From Brassica napus (taxonomy: Eukaryota > Streptophyta > Magnoliopsida > Brassicales > Brassicaceae), in NCBI RefSeq assembly GCF_020379485.1, contig NC_063436.1:16447389-16511388 (forward strand): DNA of 64,000 nucleotides, read 5' to 3'. The position numbers and the translations under genes are program-made. A model generated the notes under the pieces. That model ran no database searches. It was not told where the DNA came from and was given only the letters and a program-made list of their open reading frames with translations. Positions 24,696 through 37,100 of this stretch are shown one piece after another. Numbering within the stretch: the stretch's first letter is position 1; every line of letters starts with the position of its first letter.

Positions 24696-25470
24696 TTATG
24701 ATTTAACTTTACACCATCTCTGTCTTTCTGCTACGTTTGGTCTCAGTTATTTCAGTTGGATCTTTGGGTGGTCGTTGTGAACTTAGTGTGACTGTTTTTT
24801 TTTCTGGGAGATTGTAAGATCATTAACTATGTAGTATCTACTTACACAATACTATGTATCTCTATTTTTTGTTCTTTACTAATAAGTTGTATTTAGATTG
24901 AATAAAAAGAACTAGTTAAAGATTTACTTTTGAAAATTTTGATTAGATCTTCATAAACTGTTCTTTTCTATGCAAACCTCAATAAAAAGATCTTTAAAAT
25001 AGTTTTGATAAAAAACGTTTTAGTACAACCTTTATTATGGTTGTTCTAACAATCTTCCACATGTTTCTCTTTGTAACGCTCCTTTACGAGATGACTAAAA
25101 CCAATCCATGGACACATAAAACCAGTCCATGGTCACATGACTAAGGTTTAGAGAGTTAGAATGGTTGAGACTCGTGAACTTTGTTTGTGACAACACATGA
25201 GTACATCTCCTTCTTGCTTCTACAAAACATATAATATCAATATATATAAACATTATTGTAATGTAATAACAGAAAAGAACAAAGACATGTTTTGGCTTAA
25301 GAACACGAGAGTTATACTATGTACACTTCCTGTTAACAGTAGAAATGATTCGTGTCCGCATCTCATGTGTGTATAAATACCAAAGAACTCATCCTCATTA
25401 TCATACACCTCTCTCCTTGTCTTTGCTTCTTTGTTCATGAGCTTACTCATTTGTGTCCTATTCATTTCAC
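24696..25470. other. Spacer between DnaJ and RGP3 genes
   Basis: Holds the DnaJ 3' untranslated region (AATAAA at 24901) and the RGP3 promoter. No further gene is seen. Confidence 0.55.
25372..25379 (+). promoter_or_regulatory. TATA box of RGP3
   Basis: TATAAATA lies 92 bp before the chosen ATG (25471), at a normal distance for a plant promoter with a short leader. Confidence 0.6.
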
Positions 25471-25805
25471 ATGGCGCAACTGTACTCTTCAGTGAAACCC
25501 ACGCCAATGCTGAAAGATGAGCTAGACATCGTGATACCAACCATCCGAAACCTAGATTTCCTCGAGATGTGGCGACCCTTCTTTGAACAATATCATCTGA
25601 TCATCGTCCAAGATGGTGATCCTTCAAGAACCATCAACATTCCTAATGGTTTCAACTACGAGCTCTACAACAGGAACGACATCAATCGTATCTTGGGTCC
25701 CAAGGCTTCTTGCATTTCATTCAAAGACTCTGCTTGTCGTTGCTTTGGTTACATGGTCTCCAAGAAGAAGTACATCTACACCATTGATGATGATTGCTTT
25801 GTAAA

Positions 25806-25871
<66 letters not shown>

Positions 25872-26959
25872 TATATCAAACGATTATGATCTCAAAGTTG
25901 ACAATGACTATGTAATGTAGGTTGCAAAGGATCCATCTGGAAAAGAGATCAATGCGCTTGAGCAGCATATCAAGAACCTCTTAACTCCATCAACACCGCA
26001 TTTCTTTAACACACTCTATGATCCTTATGGTGATGGAGCAGACTTTGTTCGTGGATACCCTTTTAGTATGCGTGAAGGTGCAATAACCGCTGTCTCTCAT
26101 GGCCTTTGGCTCAACATCCCTGACTATGATGCTCCTACTCAGCTTGTGAAGCCTCTTGAAAGAAACTCCAGGAAATTTTTTCTTCCGTTGAAAGCTTAAA
26201 CAATGAAGTAGTGCTTCTGTTTTGCTTATTGGTTTAGTTTTCTTGGTTATGTGCAGGTATGTTGATGCTGTCATGACCATTCCCAAAGGAACTCTCTTCC
26301 CTATGTGTGGTATGAACTTAGCTTTTGATAGGGAGCTGATTGGTCCGGCTATGTATTTTGGACTTATGGGTGATGGGCAGCCAATAGGACGCTACGACGA
26401 CATGTGGGCTGGTTGGTGTGTTAAGGTAAATGCTCTAGCTAGACCAGAGGTTATTAGCTTAACTGTAAAGGTTCGAGTGGCCGCTATGACGAAACTAATA
26501 TTACATGATATATCCGAACCTCTTGATATTCAAAAAAAAAAAAAAATGCTCTAGCTAGGTTGGTCAAATGAAACTCTTATTCATTGGTTTTTTGTAATGG
26601 TTGAAACACAAATGTAGGTGATATGTGACCACATGGGATGGGGAGTGAAGACGGGTTTGCCTTACATATGGCACAGCAAAGCCAGCAACCCATTTGTGAA
26701 CCTGAGAAAGGAATACAATGGGATCTTTTGGCAAGAAGAGGCGATACCTTTCTTTCAATCTCTGGCTCTTCCTAAAGAATGCACTTCGGTGCAGCAATGC
26801 TACATGGAGATGGCTAAGCTAGTGAAAGAGAAATTGGGGAAGGTGGATCCTTACTTCACCAAGCTTGCAGATGGAATGGTCACTTGGATTGAGGCTTGGG
26901 ATGAGCTTAACTCTCCAGATGGAACTGAGGCCAAGGCACCAAAGGGAAAAGATGAGTAA
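25471..26959 (+). CDS. RGP3: Reversibly glycosylated polypeptide / UDP-arabinopyranose mutase
   Basis: Four exons would join in phase to 363 codons: 25471-25800, 25921-26171, 26257-26425 and 26618-26959. The sequence starts [19 protein letters not shown] and carries the family hallmarks: [10 protein letters not shown], the DDD metal/nucleotide motif at 106-108 (TIDDDCF), and the SMREGA segment whose Arg (161 here) corresponds to the reversibly glycosylated Arg of mutases. Role: interconversion of UDP-arabinopyranose and UDP-arabinofuranose on the cytosolic Golgi face for cell-wall polysaccharides. Intron 2 is odd. Where the donor GT should follow AACTCCAG, the sequence is GAAATT, and reading on gives a stop (TAA 26197-26199) after about 202 residues. 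Either a GA-AG intron is used, or this copy is damaged. Intron 1 has a (CT)30 tract and intron 3 a SINE-like insertion. Confidence 0.88.
25809..25868. repeat. (CT)30 microsatellite in RGP3 intron 1
   Basis: Sixty bases of perfect CT dinucleotide, only eight bases after the 5' splice site of a 120-bp intron. Likely length-variable between accessions. Confidence 0.97.
26443..26545 (+). mobile_element. Short SINE-like insertion in RGP3 intron 3
   Basis: About 103 bp ending in a run of about 15 A. It is bracketed by a 13-bp direct repeat ATGCTCTAGCTAG (26430-26442 and 26546-26558). GGTTCGAG near 26471 resembles a Pol III B box. A poly-A tail followed by a long target duplication is the mark of LINE-dependent retroposition. 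The short length suggests a small or 5'-truncated SINE. Confidence 0.75.
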
Positions 26960-27510
26960 AAGTGAAGGTCAATGAATAAGGAAAAAATCATATCCTCTGC
27001 TTTATTTTTATTTTATTTTTGCAACTGCTTTTGTTTTCTATTACTTGTCATCAGTATTTGTGTTGTCAGCCCATTATTCTATGTAACTTTTGCTTCTATA
27101 TGGTTTCTATCTATGAATTATCTATCATTCATGTGTTTCCTTCAAGTGTGTCTGTCAATAGTGTGTTTGATTTTTTGAAAACTAACTACATTTACTATTT
27201 AAAGTATATTATAGAAATTCGGAGACATGTTCGGTCCTCGGTTCTGATTCGGTTTTTCAGTTCTAGAAATATACGATCCGTTTAGGTAAATTCATAGTAT
27301 CCCAACATGAATCCAAACCTCAGTTCAGTTATTCGGTTCGGATAAAAGTGTCCATGCATAATAAAACCAATTTAATTCATCAGATTCATGAACACCAAAG
27401 TTGATTGCATCTACAAAGAAATTTAAAAAACTTGTAACATGAAAAGATTGAATGAAACATAGGGCATAAAAGATAAGAGGATAAAAGAATTGGCTTCTGC
27501 AAAAACAGAG
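26960..27510. other. Convergent 3' spacer, RGP3 and DUF538 genes
   Basis: 3' untranslated regions of two genes read towards each other. A T-rich stretch follows RGP3. No separate gene is supported. Confidence 0.55.
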
Positions 27511-28327
27511 CTAGAACTTATCAATCTCAACGCCATCTCTCAAAACCTCATAAGCATCACGTCTTCTGCTTTTCTTCACCCCTGCGTTGAAATGGATCTT
27601 TGACGAGTCTACCGAGATACTTGTGACTTTCACCCATATCATTACCTTTGTTTTCATCCCTTCAACATCAGCGAGCTTTCCTTTCTCGAGAAACCCTGTA
27701 ACCGTTGTGGTGAACCTCAGAACTGATGAGTCTTTGTAGCCAACTTCGCAGATCGATGGGATGAAGACGGTGAGTTTCTTTGTCTGTTCATTGAACTCGT
27801 AGTTGGTTGCATCGCGTGGAAAGATCCCAACAGGCAAACCAAACTCCTGGAGTAACTCGGGTAATGGTTTCTGCATTTTCCCTGTTGAGCTCTCATCCTT
27901 GAGTGTCAGATGGAAACAGAAGAAGAAAAAAGAAGATAAAACTGCACCTTTGATTTTGTTCACCAACCATTTTGTTCTTCCTTGGATGCTGTTAGACAGA
28001 GACTGGAAGGAAACTTAGTTATAGATATTTCAAGATCAACACTTCATTTATTCGAACTAATAATAAATAGATCATGCTATTTAGAGATTCAGAGAGCCTT
28101 GACTCGCAAGAAATCACAACGGATCCCTAATTGAGAAAATCGCAAGCATTAACATGATGCTTATCAGTGAAACGAATATCAAATCTGAATATCGTTAACA
28201 TGATTAGAGTGAAAGGAGTAGAGTGAGGGACGAAACGTACGTTGATATCGTCGCCGACGGAATCGAGCTGCTTGTTCGCCTTCTGACCTAGCCAGTATGA
28301 TCCCACCTTGTTCAAGATCTGATCCAT
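27511..28327 (-). CDS. DUF538 protein (At3g08890 type)
   Basis: Three exons join to 170 codons: 28327-28241, 28002-27948 and 27881-27511. The N-terminus MDQILNKVGSYWLGQKANKQLDSVGDDIN is followed by the DUF538 fold, with LLQEFGLPVGIFPRDATNYEF and the β-rich segment to EVLRDGVEIDKF. No signal peptide or membrane segment is visible. The family includes the trichome-size gene SMALLER WITH VARIABLE BRANCHES and related small proteins whose biochemical activity is not settled. I make no functional claim beyond family membership. Introns are GT-AG and in phase, with G|GG at the last junction. Confidence 0.9.
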
Positions 28328-28766
28328 TCTCACTCTCTCTCTCTGGCCGTGATCGGAGGGAGGAAGCTTTTCTATCAATGATTCATTTCTCTTTCTTTTA
28401 TAACACTACAACAGCCAATAAAATCATGACACGTAGCAATGTGAACTCATTTTCGTTTGGGACTAATCTCATAGAGTGAAGATCACACAATGTGTTTGGC
28501 TCGTGTAGTACCCAACACAGAGAAAACAATGTGACATAAACACGCTCAATGGTTCAGTGGAGAGACACTAGCAGGTTCAATAGTTAGAATAATATTACAG
28601 GAGAAGAAGATTCGTAATCAAAATTACAAAAAGGCCAACGCAAGCTAAGCAGGAAAGGTTTCTACATCTAAGGAACCGTGGAGATCAGTATAAAGGTCAT
28701 TGGTTGCTAAGCTAAAAACCAAGACTGTTCAGACAAACACATCAAACAAATGAACTCGTCCTCTGT
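28328..28766. other. Spacer between DUF538 promoter and SPC24-like 3' end
   Basis: Both flanking genes are read leftwards. A CT-rich leader precedes the DUF538 ATG. An ACACGTAG element lies at about 28429-28436. Nothing else is seen. Confidence 0.5.
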
Positions 28767-29692
28767 CTATTGCTTGTTAATGATGCTCCAGATACTGTTA
28801 CATGACTCATAGGCCGATATCTCATTTGTCTCTAATTGGAACTTCTCAACTCTTTTCTCGCCATCTACCATATCTAATGAACACTTTAAATCAAGGATTC
28901 AAAGGAATGAGACTCGTGAAGCAAAGAGATTATGAAAAGCAAAAAGGATACAGGCTGAGATCTTGAATGGATCATTAACGTCTGCTTCTGGTATAACCTT
29001 AGTGACACACGCATACATAGAAAGCTTCTTCCTGCAGAGATAAAGAGGAGTTGAGAAACCAATATCTACCAATCAATGTGGTTTGAGAATCTTACTCAGC
29101 TCTTAAGTCGTCACGATCTTTTCTCTTTAAAGATTGCCTCTTTTCATCAATGGAAGCCCATTGGGCCTTCAGGTCTTTGAGTTCATCAGCAAGGACTGTA
29201 TTGACAGAACAAAAACTTTTCATGTCACTGAACATTAACATAACTTCACTGAAGCTAAAGTATACACTTATCTAAGCTCGTCATTTATCTTGCGTTCTAG
29301 CTCCATATCTTCATCAAGCTCTCTCTGAAGACGCTCGATCTCGTCATCTCGAGCTGAAACATCTGAATAAGCTTCGTCTGTTTTCTTCTTACAAGCTTCT
29401 AGCTTCTTCTTACAATCTGCATTTGGAAAGAAAAAAAAAAACAAAAACAAAAAAACGAACACTTTTATATGGTTAAGTCTTGTAAAGTATCAGTCTTTCG
29501 AAGTTTTCTAGAGACCCAAGTGAAGAAAAACTAACCTTTGATAGATTCCTGAATCTGATTGAGATCCTCGTGGAGAGCTTCTGAGTGATCGAAGCTTTGC
29601 GATACGACGTCGAACCGATTCTTAGCATTCAGTAAGTTGATCAAATCGTCTCCGTAAGACATCAGAGCTTGAATATCGAAGTTCTCTCCCAT
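28767..29692 (-). CDS. SPC24-like kinetochore subunit (At3g08880, MUN)
   Basis: Five exons join to 196 codons: 29692-29536, 29416-29272, 29197-29096, 29031-28952 and 28873-28767. The protein has a short N-terminal region, then a long heptad-type coiled coil (about 50-135, for example KKKLEACKKKTDEAYSD and EIERLQRELDEDMELE), and a small C-terminal domain with SAYMVDGEKRVEKFQL. This is the layout of Spc24, which pairs with Spc25 in the Ndc80 complex. Arabidopsis At3g08880 was described as the SPC24 homologue MERISTEM UNSTRUCTURED, which is my basis for the name. Intron 2 does not fit GT-AG. The only in-frame join is AG|ATAAGT...CAATAC|AG, an AT-AC intron of U2 type, giving D-E-L-R-V-L-A-D-E-L. 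All other introns are GT-AG. Confidence 0.85.
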
Positions 29693-30495
29693 TTCTAGCG
29701 ATGAATTTCACACTATCTTGGCTAACAGTAGCTTTGGATTATCCGAGCCTCAAAGCCTGAAATTGAGGTGCTAAGTATGTGATTTTGCCCTCTTGGCTCT
29801 AGAAGAGGAAACGGAGAGTTCAAAAGGATTGAAACGGAGAGACTGTGAGAGGAAAGATCTGATTTTGAAAATGAGTTTGATCTGTTCACTGCTAAAATGA
29901 ATATGAACGTCGGAGCTGAAAGAGAATATGGGCCCTAGCCAAACGTCTATAATGGGCTAACCCAACTTCGTATAATTGGCTAATCAAATTTGTGACCAAT
30001 ATGACTTGCGTTAACTGATCTCTTTGACCTAATATTGTCTTTCTAATTTTATTTTGTTCACATTCTTGGAGCATTATTATTGGTTAAAAACTCATATTGG
30101 TATCTCACTAATATAATTACAATATATATAATATAAATTCATTATGTGTTTTTTGTAAGTCTAAACATTGATAGAAAGCTAAGTGTCATTTGAGTCTCTC
30201 AAAACTATAATAATTTTAACTAGTTTTGGTTGAATATTTTTATGTGAAACATAACTAAAAATGTGAATCTCAAACAAAATAATTAAGAGGTAATTAGATA
30301 GTACTCCTTATGTTTCAGATAAAATTTGAATATTGTTTGAACTTTATGACTAATTACGTAATAGTACATAATTTCTTATTGGTTAATTAGTTTTGCTTAG
30401 TGGTATTTTTATGTAATCAAAATAAATTATACTCCATAAAATTTTACATTTTCTTAATCTATGCGCATTAGCCTCAAACATTAAGTTTTTGCTAA
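29693..30495. other. SPC24-like promoter and flank of Helitron
   Basis: TGGGCY-like motifs occur near 29929 and 29953, about 240-260 bp before the SPC24-like ATG. Beyond 30000 the sequence is AT-rich. TACTCCTTATGTTTCAG at 30301 resembles one end of a Stowaway element, but I find no matching second end. Confidence 0.5.
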
Positions 30496-31043
30496 TCCCT
30501 TATATATTAATTGAGGAACATTTGAAAAGATGTAACCTCAATTTTGTATTAATTAAAAGAGGCCCCAATGCATAGGTGTCACTCAATTAGGTAGTCAATT
30601 ACATTCAATTGAAAAATAAGTAGGTCCACATTCGATTTTTATATGTTGTTAGATACATAAGTTGATCAAACTATATGATATAATGATATGATATGATATT
30701 TTCTTTCCTTAAATAAAACCTACGGAATTACCATAAATGACTAATATATATATGACAATTAATGAGTTTAATAATAAAGATTTGATAACAATGTATATCT
30801 CCTCCATCATTTTTTGTTTAATTTTATATTATTAAAATAAATTAAACAATCAAATTAGCTATAAAAATAAAATTTAGATTTTTTCGTATATGTTATATTT
30901 TGAATTTTAAAAACGACAATAAATGACTAAAACTATTAAAATTATTATGTTAAAAATTAATGATCAATGGTTTAACATTTTTATTATAAGAAGATACACA
31001 TGATTTTAAAACCATATGAGTAAAAAATATCATTTAATAATAA

Positions 31044-31085
<42 letters not shown>

Positions 31086-32784
31086 CACTATATACCATAA
31101 GATTACATAAATATTTTAATATTAAAACTTTCAATGAATTTTCAAGAACATTTATAAATTATAAACTTATTAAAGATTTCAGATTGAAAATTTTGTTATC
31201 GATGATTTAAATATTTTGTTATAAAACGATATGAACGATCATAGAACCGTATGATTATAAATTCTTATTTAATAAATAACTATACAAAATATACTATTTC
31301 TAGAAAAATAGGTTGGTCCATCTTAACTTATATTACACTTTTTATTAAACTAACTATCGAATTGATAAATAACGTACCAAAAAATGTTTTGCACTTTCCT
31401 TAAATAAAAGCTACGAAATTACCTAATATGATTAACGTATATATGAAAATTAATAATAATGAATAATAAATATTTGATAACAACTTTTGTATCTTAGTTC
31501 TTTTTTAATTTTATATTATTAAAATATATTTAAAAATCACATTAAATATATAATAAAAACATTTTTAATTTTTCTTATATGTTATATTTTGAATTTTTCA
31601 AAACGTCTATAAATTATTAGAAATTTGAAGATCCCCACTCTGAAAATTTTGTGATCAATAGATTTTTTTTTTGTCATAATAAGTTACAAATGATCATAAA
31701 ATTGTATTAATATGAACTTTTATTTAATATTATAAGAAGATACACATTATTTTAAAACCATATGAGTAAAAAATATCATTTAATAATAAAACATATATAT
31801 TTATATATATATATATATAGATTATACTATATACCATAAGATTACATAAATATTTTAATATTTAAACTTTCAATGAATTTTCAAAAACATTTATAAATTA
31901 TAAACTTATTAACGATTTCACATTGAAAATTTTGTTATCGATGATTTAAATATTCAGTTATAAAATGATATGAATGATCATAAAATGTATGATTATAAAT
32001 TCTCATTTAATAAATGACTATATAAAATATACTATTCTTAGAAAAATAGGTTGGTCCATCTTGACTTATATTATATTTTTATTAAACTAACTATCGAATT
32101 GATAAATAATCTACCAAAAATTTTTTTGCACTTTCCTTTATTAGAAGCTACGAAATTACCTAATATGATTAACGTATATATGAAAATTAATTATTATGAA
32201 TAATAAATATTTGATAACAATTTTGGTATCTTAGTTCTTTTTTTTTAATTGTATATTATTGAAAGATATTAAAAAATCACATTAAATATATAATAAAAAC
32301 ATTTATATTTTTTCTTATATGTTATATTTGAATTTTTCAAAACGTCTATATATTATTAGAAATTTGAATATTCCCACTCTGAAAATTTTGTGATCAATAG
32401 ATTATTTTTTTGTTATAATAAGTTACAAATAATCATAAAATATAACGCATATGAATTTTTATTTAATAAATATTCAAACTAAATAATATATATATATATA
32501 TATAAACACTAATGATTTAAAGCAACAAGATTGGCTGATCAATTTAGTCGTCGAGTTGAAATCTTTCAAAAGTATGTGAAAGACTAAAGTCAAAGTAAAT
32601 ATGGATTTAGAATAGTAGTTATATTTTACTAACCAAATACCGAAAAAAACCGAACCGAACCGAAACCAACCCGATATCCGGATTGAACACCCGTAATCCA
32701 AATGAAGCCAAACTATTGTTTCATTCTCCAAAATATAATAAAAATAATAACTTAATCCCGCGCAAGGTGCGGGTCTTATCCTAG
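30496..32784 (+). mobile_element. Non-autonomous Helitron, 2.3 kb
   Basis: The 5' end is TCCCTTATATATTAATTG after an A (30495). The 3' end has a hairpin with stem CCCGC/GCGGG (32757-32773), followed by TCTTATCCTAG and a T (32785). This matches Helitron structure (5' TC, 3' hairpin plus CTRR, insertion between A and T, no target duplication). The inside is very AT-rich with AT microsatellites (about 31050-31081, 31795-31818, 32487-32504). It contains a tandem duplication with copies 728-746 bp apart, for example AGAAAAATAGGTTGG at 31312 and 32040. No Rep/helicase frame is present. The 3' boundary is firmer than the 5' boundary. Confidence 0.75.
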
Positions 32785-34145
32785 TTCTCCCATTAATAGT
32801 TAACATCTTCTTTTCTTTCCGTTTGTTGTTCGTAATTTATATTTGTGACATGATATTTGTTGTGACTTAACAAAACACACACAAACACACTAATTGTGAA
32901 AAGAATTCACGATAATACAAACAAAGGCTAGAAAACAATCAAATCCCTAGGCATGAATGTACTCTGACTCCTCTTGAAGACTTTAATGCCGATTAAGAAC
33001 CAATGAACGAAGTGTTAATGCATGGATGCAATGAGAAGATACAAAATCGACATTGACAAAAGGTAATTTTAACATTTAGGTCCAATCCAAGCTTCTTCCC
33101 ATGCGCAACACTTTGATTGGATCAATTTAAAGCAGTTGAAATGACAATGAATACTATATAAAATCTTGTGTGTTGTCCAATGATTTGAACAAGCGTATTA
33201 TGACATGTGCTTGGTAGGTTGAAGGTTTCACGTTCATAGCACAACGACAAGTGAACTACGAATCTATGCCTAAGTTTGTGTCCAGGTTCATGATGGTCTG
33301 CCTATAATTGAATTAGGGAACGTGTATTGAAAGAATTAAGAATCGTAGAATCTTCGCAATTGGCTGGAGTTATAAACAATGATTGCGTTCCGAACATTAC
33401 TGGCCTTTCATAACAACAGATGTTGATATATATATTATGCTTAAATTATGTTACTTAAAAGTAGAAGTTTCGGGCTTAGGTCTATAGTCTTCTCAGTTCT
33501 AGAGTTAGAGTTTATAAATTTTGATGTAAACAATGATTTTCCATACATAACTGTTTAAACTCGAACTACAAGAAAACCAACTCCTTGTATTATCTATCAC
33601 TAGACTACTAATACTTTACTAATTTACTTATGTTTGTTGTGTGCATCTTGTTTCATACGTGATTCGTTGTATAGAACCACGTATCAGATTAGACTATCAC
33701 TATCGCCTACAGGCTACAGGTCAGGCCAATCAAACCAAAGAAATATAACGCGTGACTTCATGTGTATGGTTGGAGTAATGTCCTTACTTGCTCGTCTTAT
33801 CCATGATTAGAAGTTAGAACAACTACTTAATTAATACGTGGACTTTTAAAGTATACTATTATTTTTTCGTGTACTCTAGTGAGTTTCAATTTAGTTTAGA
33901 TTATACTTATACAAGATAAGTACGTCATTATAATATCAAACTAGGATGATTAACATTAGTGGACACATTTCTTAAAACAGTGTGAGACAAACGGATACGT
34001 TTCAGCTGATGGCAATTTACGAAATTACTAATTGACAGATTATTTACGCCTTTAAATTGAACAACTCCGCCAAAACTCATACTCTATCTATCTATCTCTT
34101 CTCTCTTCATAAAATATCCGGAGACGTTTTAACGGCGGTGAAAAG
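32785..34145. other. Spacer before the aminotransferase gene
   Basis: 1.36 kb between the Helitron and the ATG at 34146, with no open frame that looks coding. The last 60 bases are a CT-rich leader (CTATCTATCTATCTCTTC), likely the 5' untranslated region. Confidence 0.5.
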
Positions 34146-37100
34146 ATGCGGATGTTGACGACGGCGGTTAATACATTACTGAAACGTGAAAATTATCTTC
34201 TCCAACGTCACGGCTTCGCTCAGACAGTAGCTCAAAGAACAAACTCCGTTCACCAGACCGAAACAAAAGTTCCGAAAATACCCCCGTTCAGTTATTCTCC
34301 GCTGCCTTACGACGGTCCTTCCACCGCAGAGATCATCGCCAAGCGGCGAGAGTTCCTCAGCCCCGCTCTGTTCCACTTCTACAATACTCCAGTACAAAAT
34401 AAAGGCCCTTCTCTTTTCCATTAAAACGACGCCGTTTGTTTATATTAGTTATATATACATACTTTACGTTTCTAAAACAAAAATGTTTTAAAAAAAAATA
34501 TCAATTATTAAATTTCTATTGGTTTATAGCCGTAAGAAATACTCATTCAGAGAAAATAATATATGTAAAACAATATGTGCAAAAATAAAAATGTATTTTA
34601 GAACTAAACGAAGTATATATTATTTTTCTTGAGTGACTAACTTATGAGTCGGTAGGTCCGTAAATGTTTTAATTATGACGAGCCGGACCATGCTAATTTG
34701 TATATATGTTTGATGATGGACAGTTAAACATTGTGGAGGGACAGAAGCAGTACGTATTCGACGAGACGGGACGACGATACTTAGATGCCTTCGGTGGAAT
34801 AGCGACGGTTTCATGTGGCCATAGCCACCCGGAAGTAGTTGAATCTGTCATCAAACAGCTAAAGCTTATTCAACATTCCACCACCCTTTACCTTAATCAC
34901 ACCATCTCTGATTTCGCTGAAGCTCTTGTCTCCACTCTCCCCGGAGATCTCAAGGTTAATAATAAAAACATAAACTCTTTCGAGCTTTTGAAAAAGAAAA
35001 AAAAAATCTTTCGAGCTGTGAAATAAAAGGTTTTGTGGTCGATGACTATGTAGGTTGTGTTTTTTACAAACTCTGGTACAGAGGCGAATGAGTTGGCGAT
35101 GATGATGGCTAGGCTGTACACTGGATGTAACGATGTGGTTTCACTTAGGAACTCTTACCATGGAAACGCAGCTGCCACAATGGGAGCCACTGCTCAGTCC
35201 AACTGGAAATTCAACGTCGTTCAGGTTTTGTTTTTATCATTTCTGTTTAAATAATAGGATAACTTAATCAATAGTCTATCTAGGGAGACCATGTAGCCAT
35301 TTTAGTTTGGTTTCACTCTTTTTTAATTTGTAGGTATAATCTTAAAATTTAAATAAATATATTGGAATCTGAATCGAAAAATATTATAAAACTTAAATGA
35401 ATGTTTTTTTTTTGCTTTTAAAAGAAAGATAAATTACACTTTGAATGTGGTACTTATTCATAGACAAAAATATTTTAAAATCTGTAAATTCTTTTTGAAC
35501 ATCCATTTGCATCGGTTTAGTAAGCGTTTTGATGTAGATCAGTAGATTTATTTTTGGTTTGATGTAAGTCTTTATATATTTTGGTCAACCTTTGGGTTTG
35601 GTTTTAGTTTCAACTTTTACAAGGGTATACAAAACATTAAATGATCATAGTTTACTGGTAGTGGTAGCTATGGATGTTTAATTTGAATCTATTAGGATTG
35701 AGTACATCTATCTATCAAAATAAACTACACACATATTCAACGTGGGTATCAACTTTGTAACAGAGTGGTGTACATCACGCGATAAATCCAGATCCTTACC
35801 GGGGAATATTCGGATCAGACGGTGAAAAGTACGCTAGGGACGTACATGACCTGATCCAATTCGGAACTTCCGGTCAAGTCGCCGGTTTCATCGGCGAATC
35901 TATCCAGGCGAGTTATTTCCTAGTTATTTTGTACATGCATACATGCATGATGCATGTCTACGTACGTATGTGTGTGTATGTTAACTTATGTTTGTGCATG
36001 GGGATGGTTAAACAGGGAGTTGGAGGAATCGTGGAGCTGGCTCCCGGATACTTACCGGCGGCATACGACATCGTGAGGAGAGCCGGAGGAGTTTGCATCG
36101 CCGATGAAGTTCAGTCCGGTTTCGCTCGTACAGGAACCCATTTCTGGGGATTCCAGTCCCAGGATGTTATCCCCGACATCGTCACCATGGCCAAGGTTCA
36201 TCATCATCCACCTTGATTAAATGTCATGCTTTGATTCATCATCAATTATAATTCAAGTTGACTGCATTTACAGGGGATCGGGAACGGCATCCCGCTTGGA
36301 GCGGTGGTGACAACACCGGAGATCGCTGGCGTTCTAAGCCGACGGTGTTATTTTAATACTTTCGGTGGAAACCCAATGTGCACTGCCGCGGGACATGCAG
36401 TCCTTAGAGTCATTCAGGAAGAGAAGCTCCAAGAGAACGCTTTCCTCGTTGGCTCTCATCTCAAACGTAGACTTACACAACTCAAAGACAAATACGAACG
36501 TGAGTTCTTGTCCAAATAAAAACATAGGCTTCGACTGGTGACACGTAGTATTAGAGTTGAGTTACAATAAAATGTACGATTTGATGTAACTTGTAGTAAA
36601 AACTATGTGGTAGAAACTGTAGATTTATGTGGTGAGTTCGCAGTAAAAATGTGAGTTATTATTTTATTAATATTATTTGATTGGTAACATTTTTGATGTA
36701 TAAGTCGCAGTATATATTATTTTAAAATATAAATAATATTTTAATAATAAAATAAATAAATCAAAATTAACTAAGGATGTTGAAATTTTGTGTACATGAA
36801 TTTTTAATTACCAAACAATATTAAAAAATAAAAATTAATAGAAAAAATTAATTGACTATTTAATTGGAACTTATACAAATATTTTATTTACATAACTTTT
36901 TAATCACCAAAGAAAATTAACAACTAAAGTTATAGATTTTTTTAACTAATTAAAATGAAAATGTGATTTTAGAAAAGCTTTTTTGGTAAATTAGAGAAAA
37001 ACTTTGGCTAACTAGTATATAACCATAATAAATTGTTAAGTATATTGTATTAAATAATATAAACTAAACGTAAAGGCTACGTGTTATTGTAATTTTTCTA

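Noticed and set aside
30301..30495. TACTCCTTATGTTTCAG as a Stowaway end
   Set aside because: Only one end is found and the TA target site is not paired, so no element can be delimited.
32474..32806. 110-codon minus-strand frame across the Helitron 3' end
   Set aside because: It reads through the element hairpin and AT microsatellite into host DNA. Not a gene.
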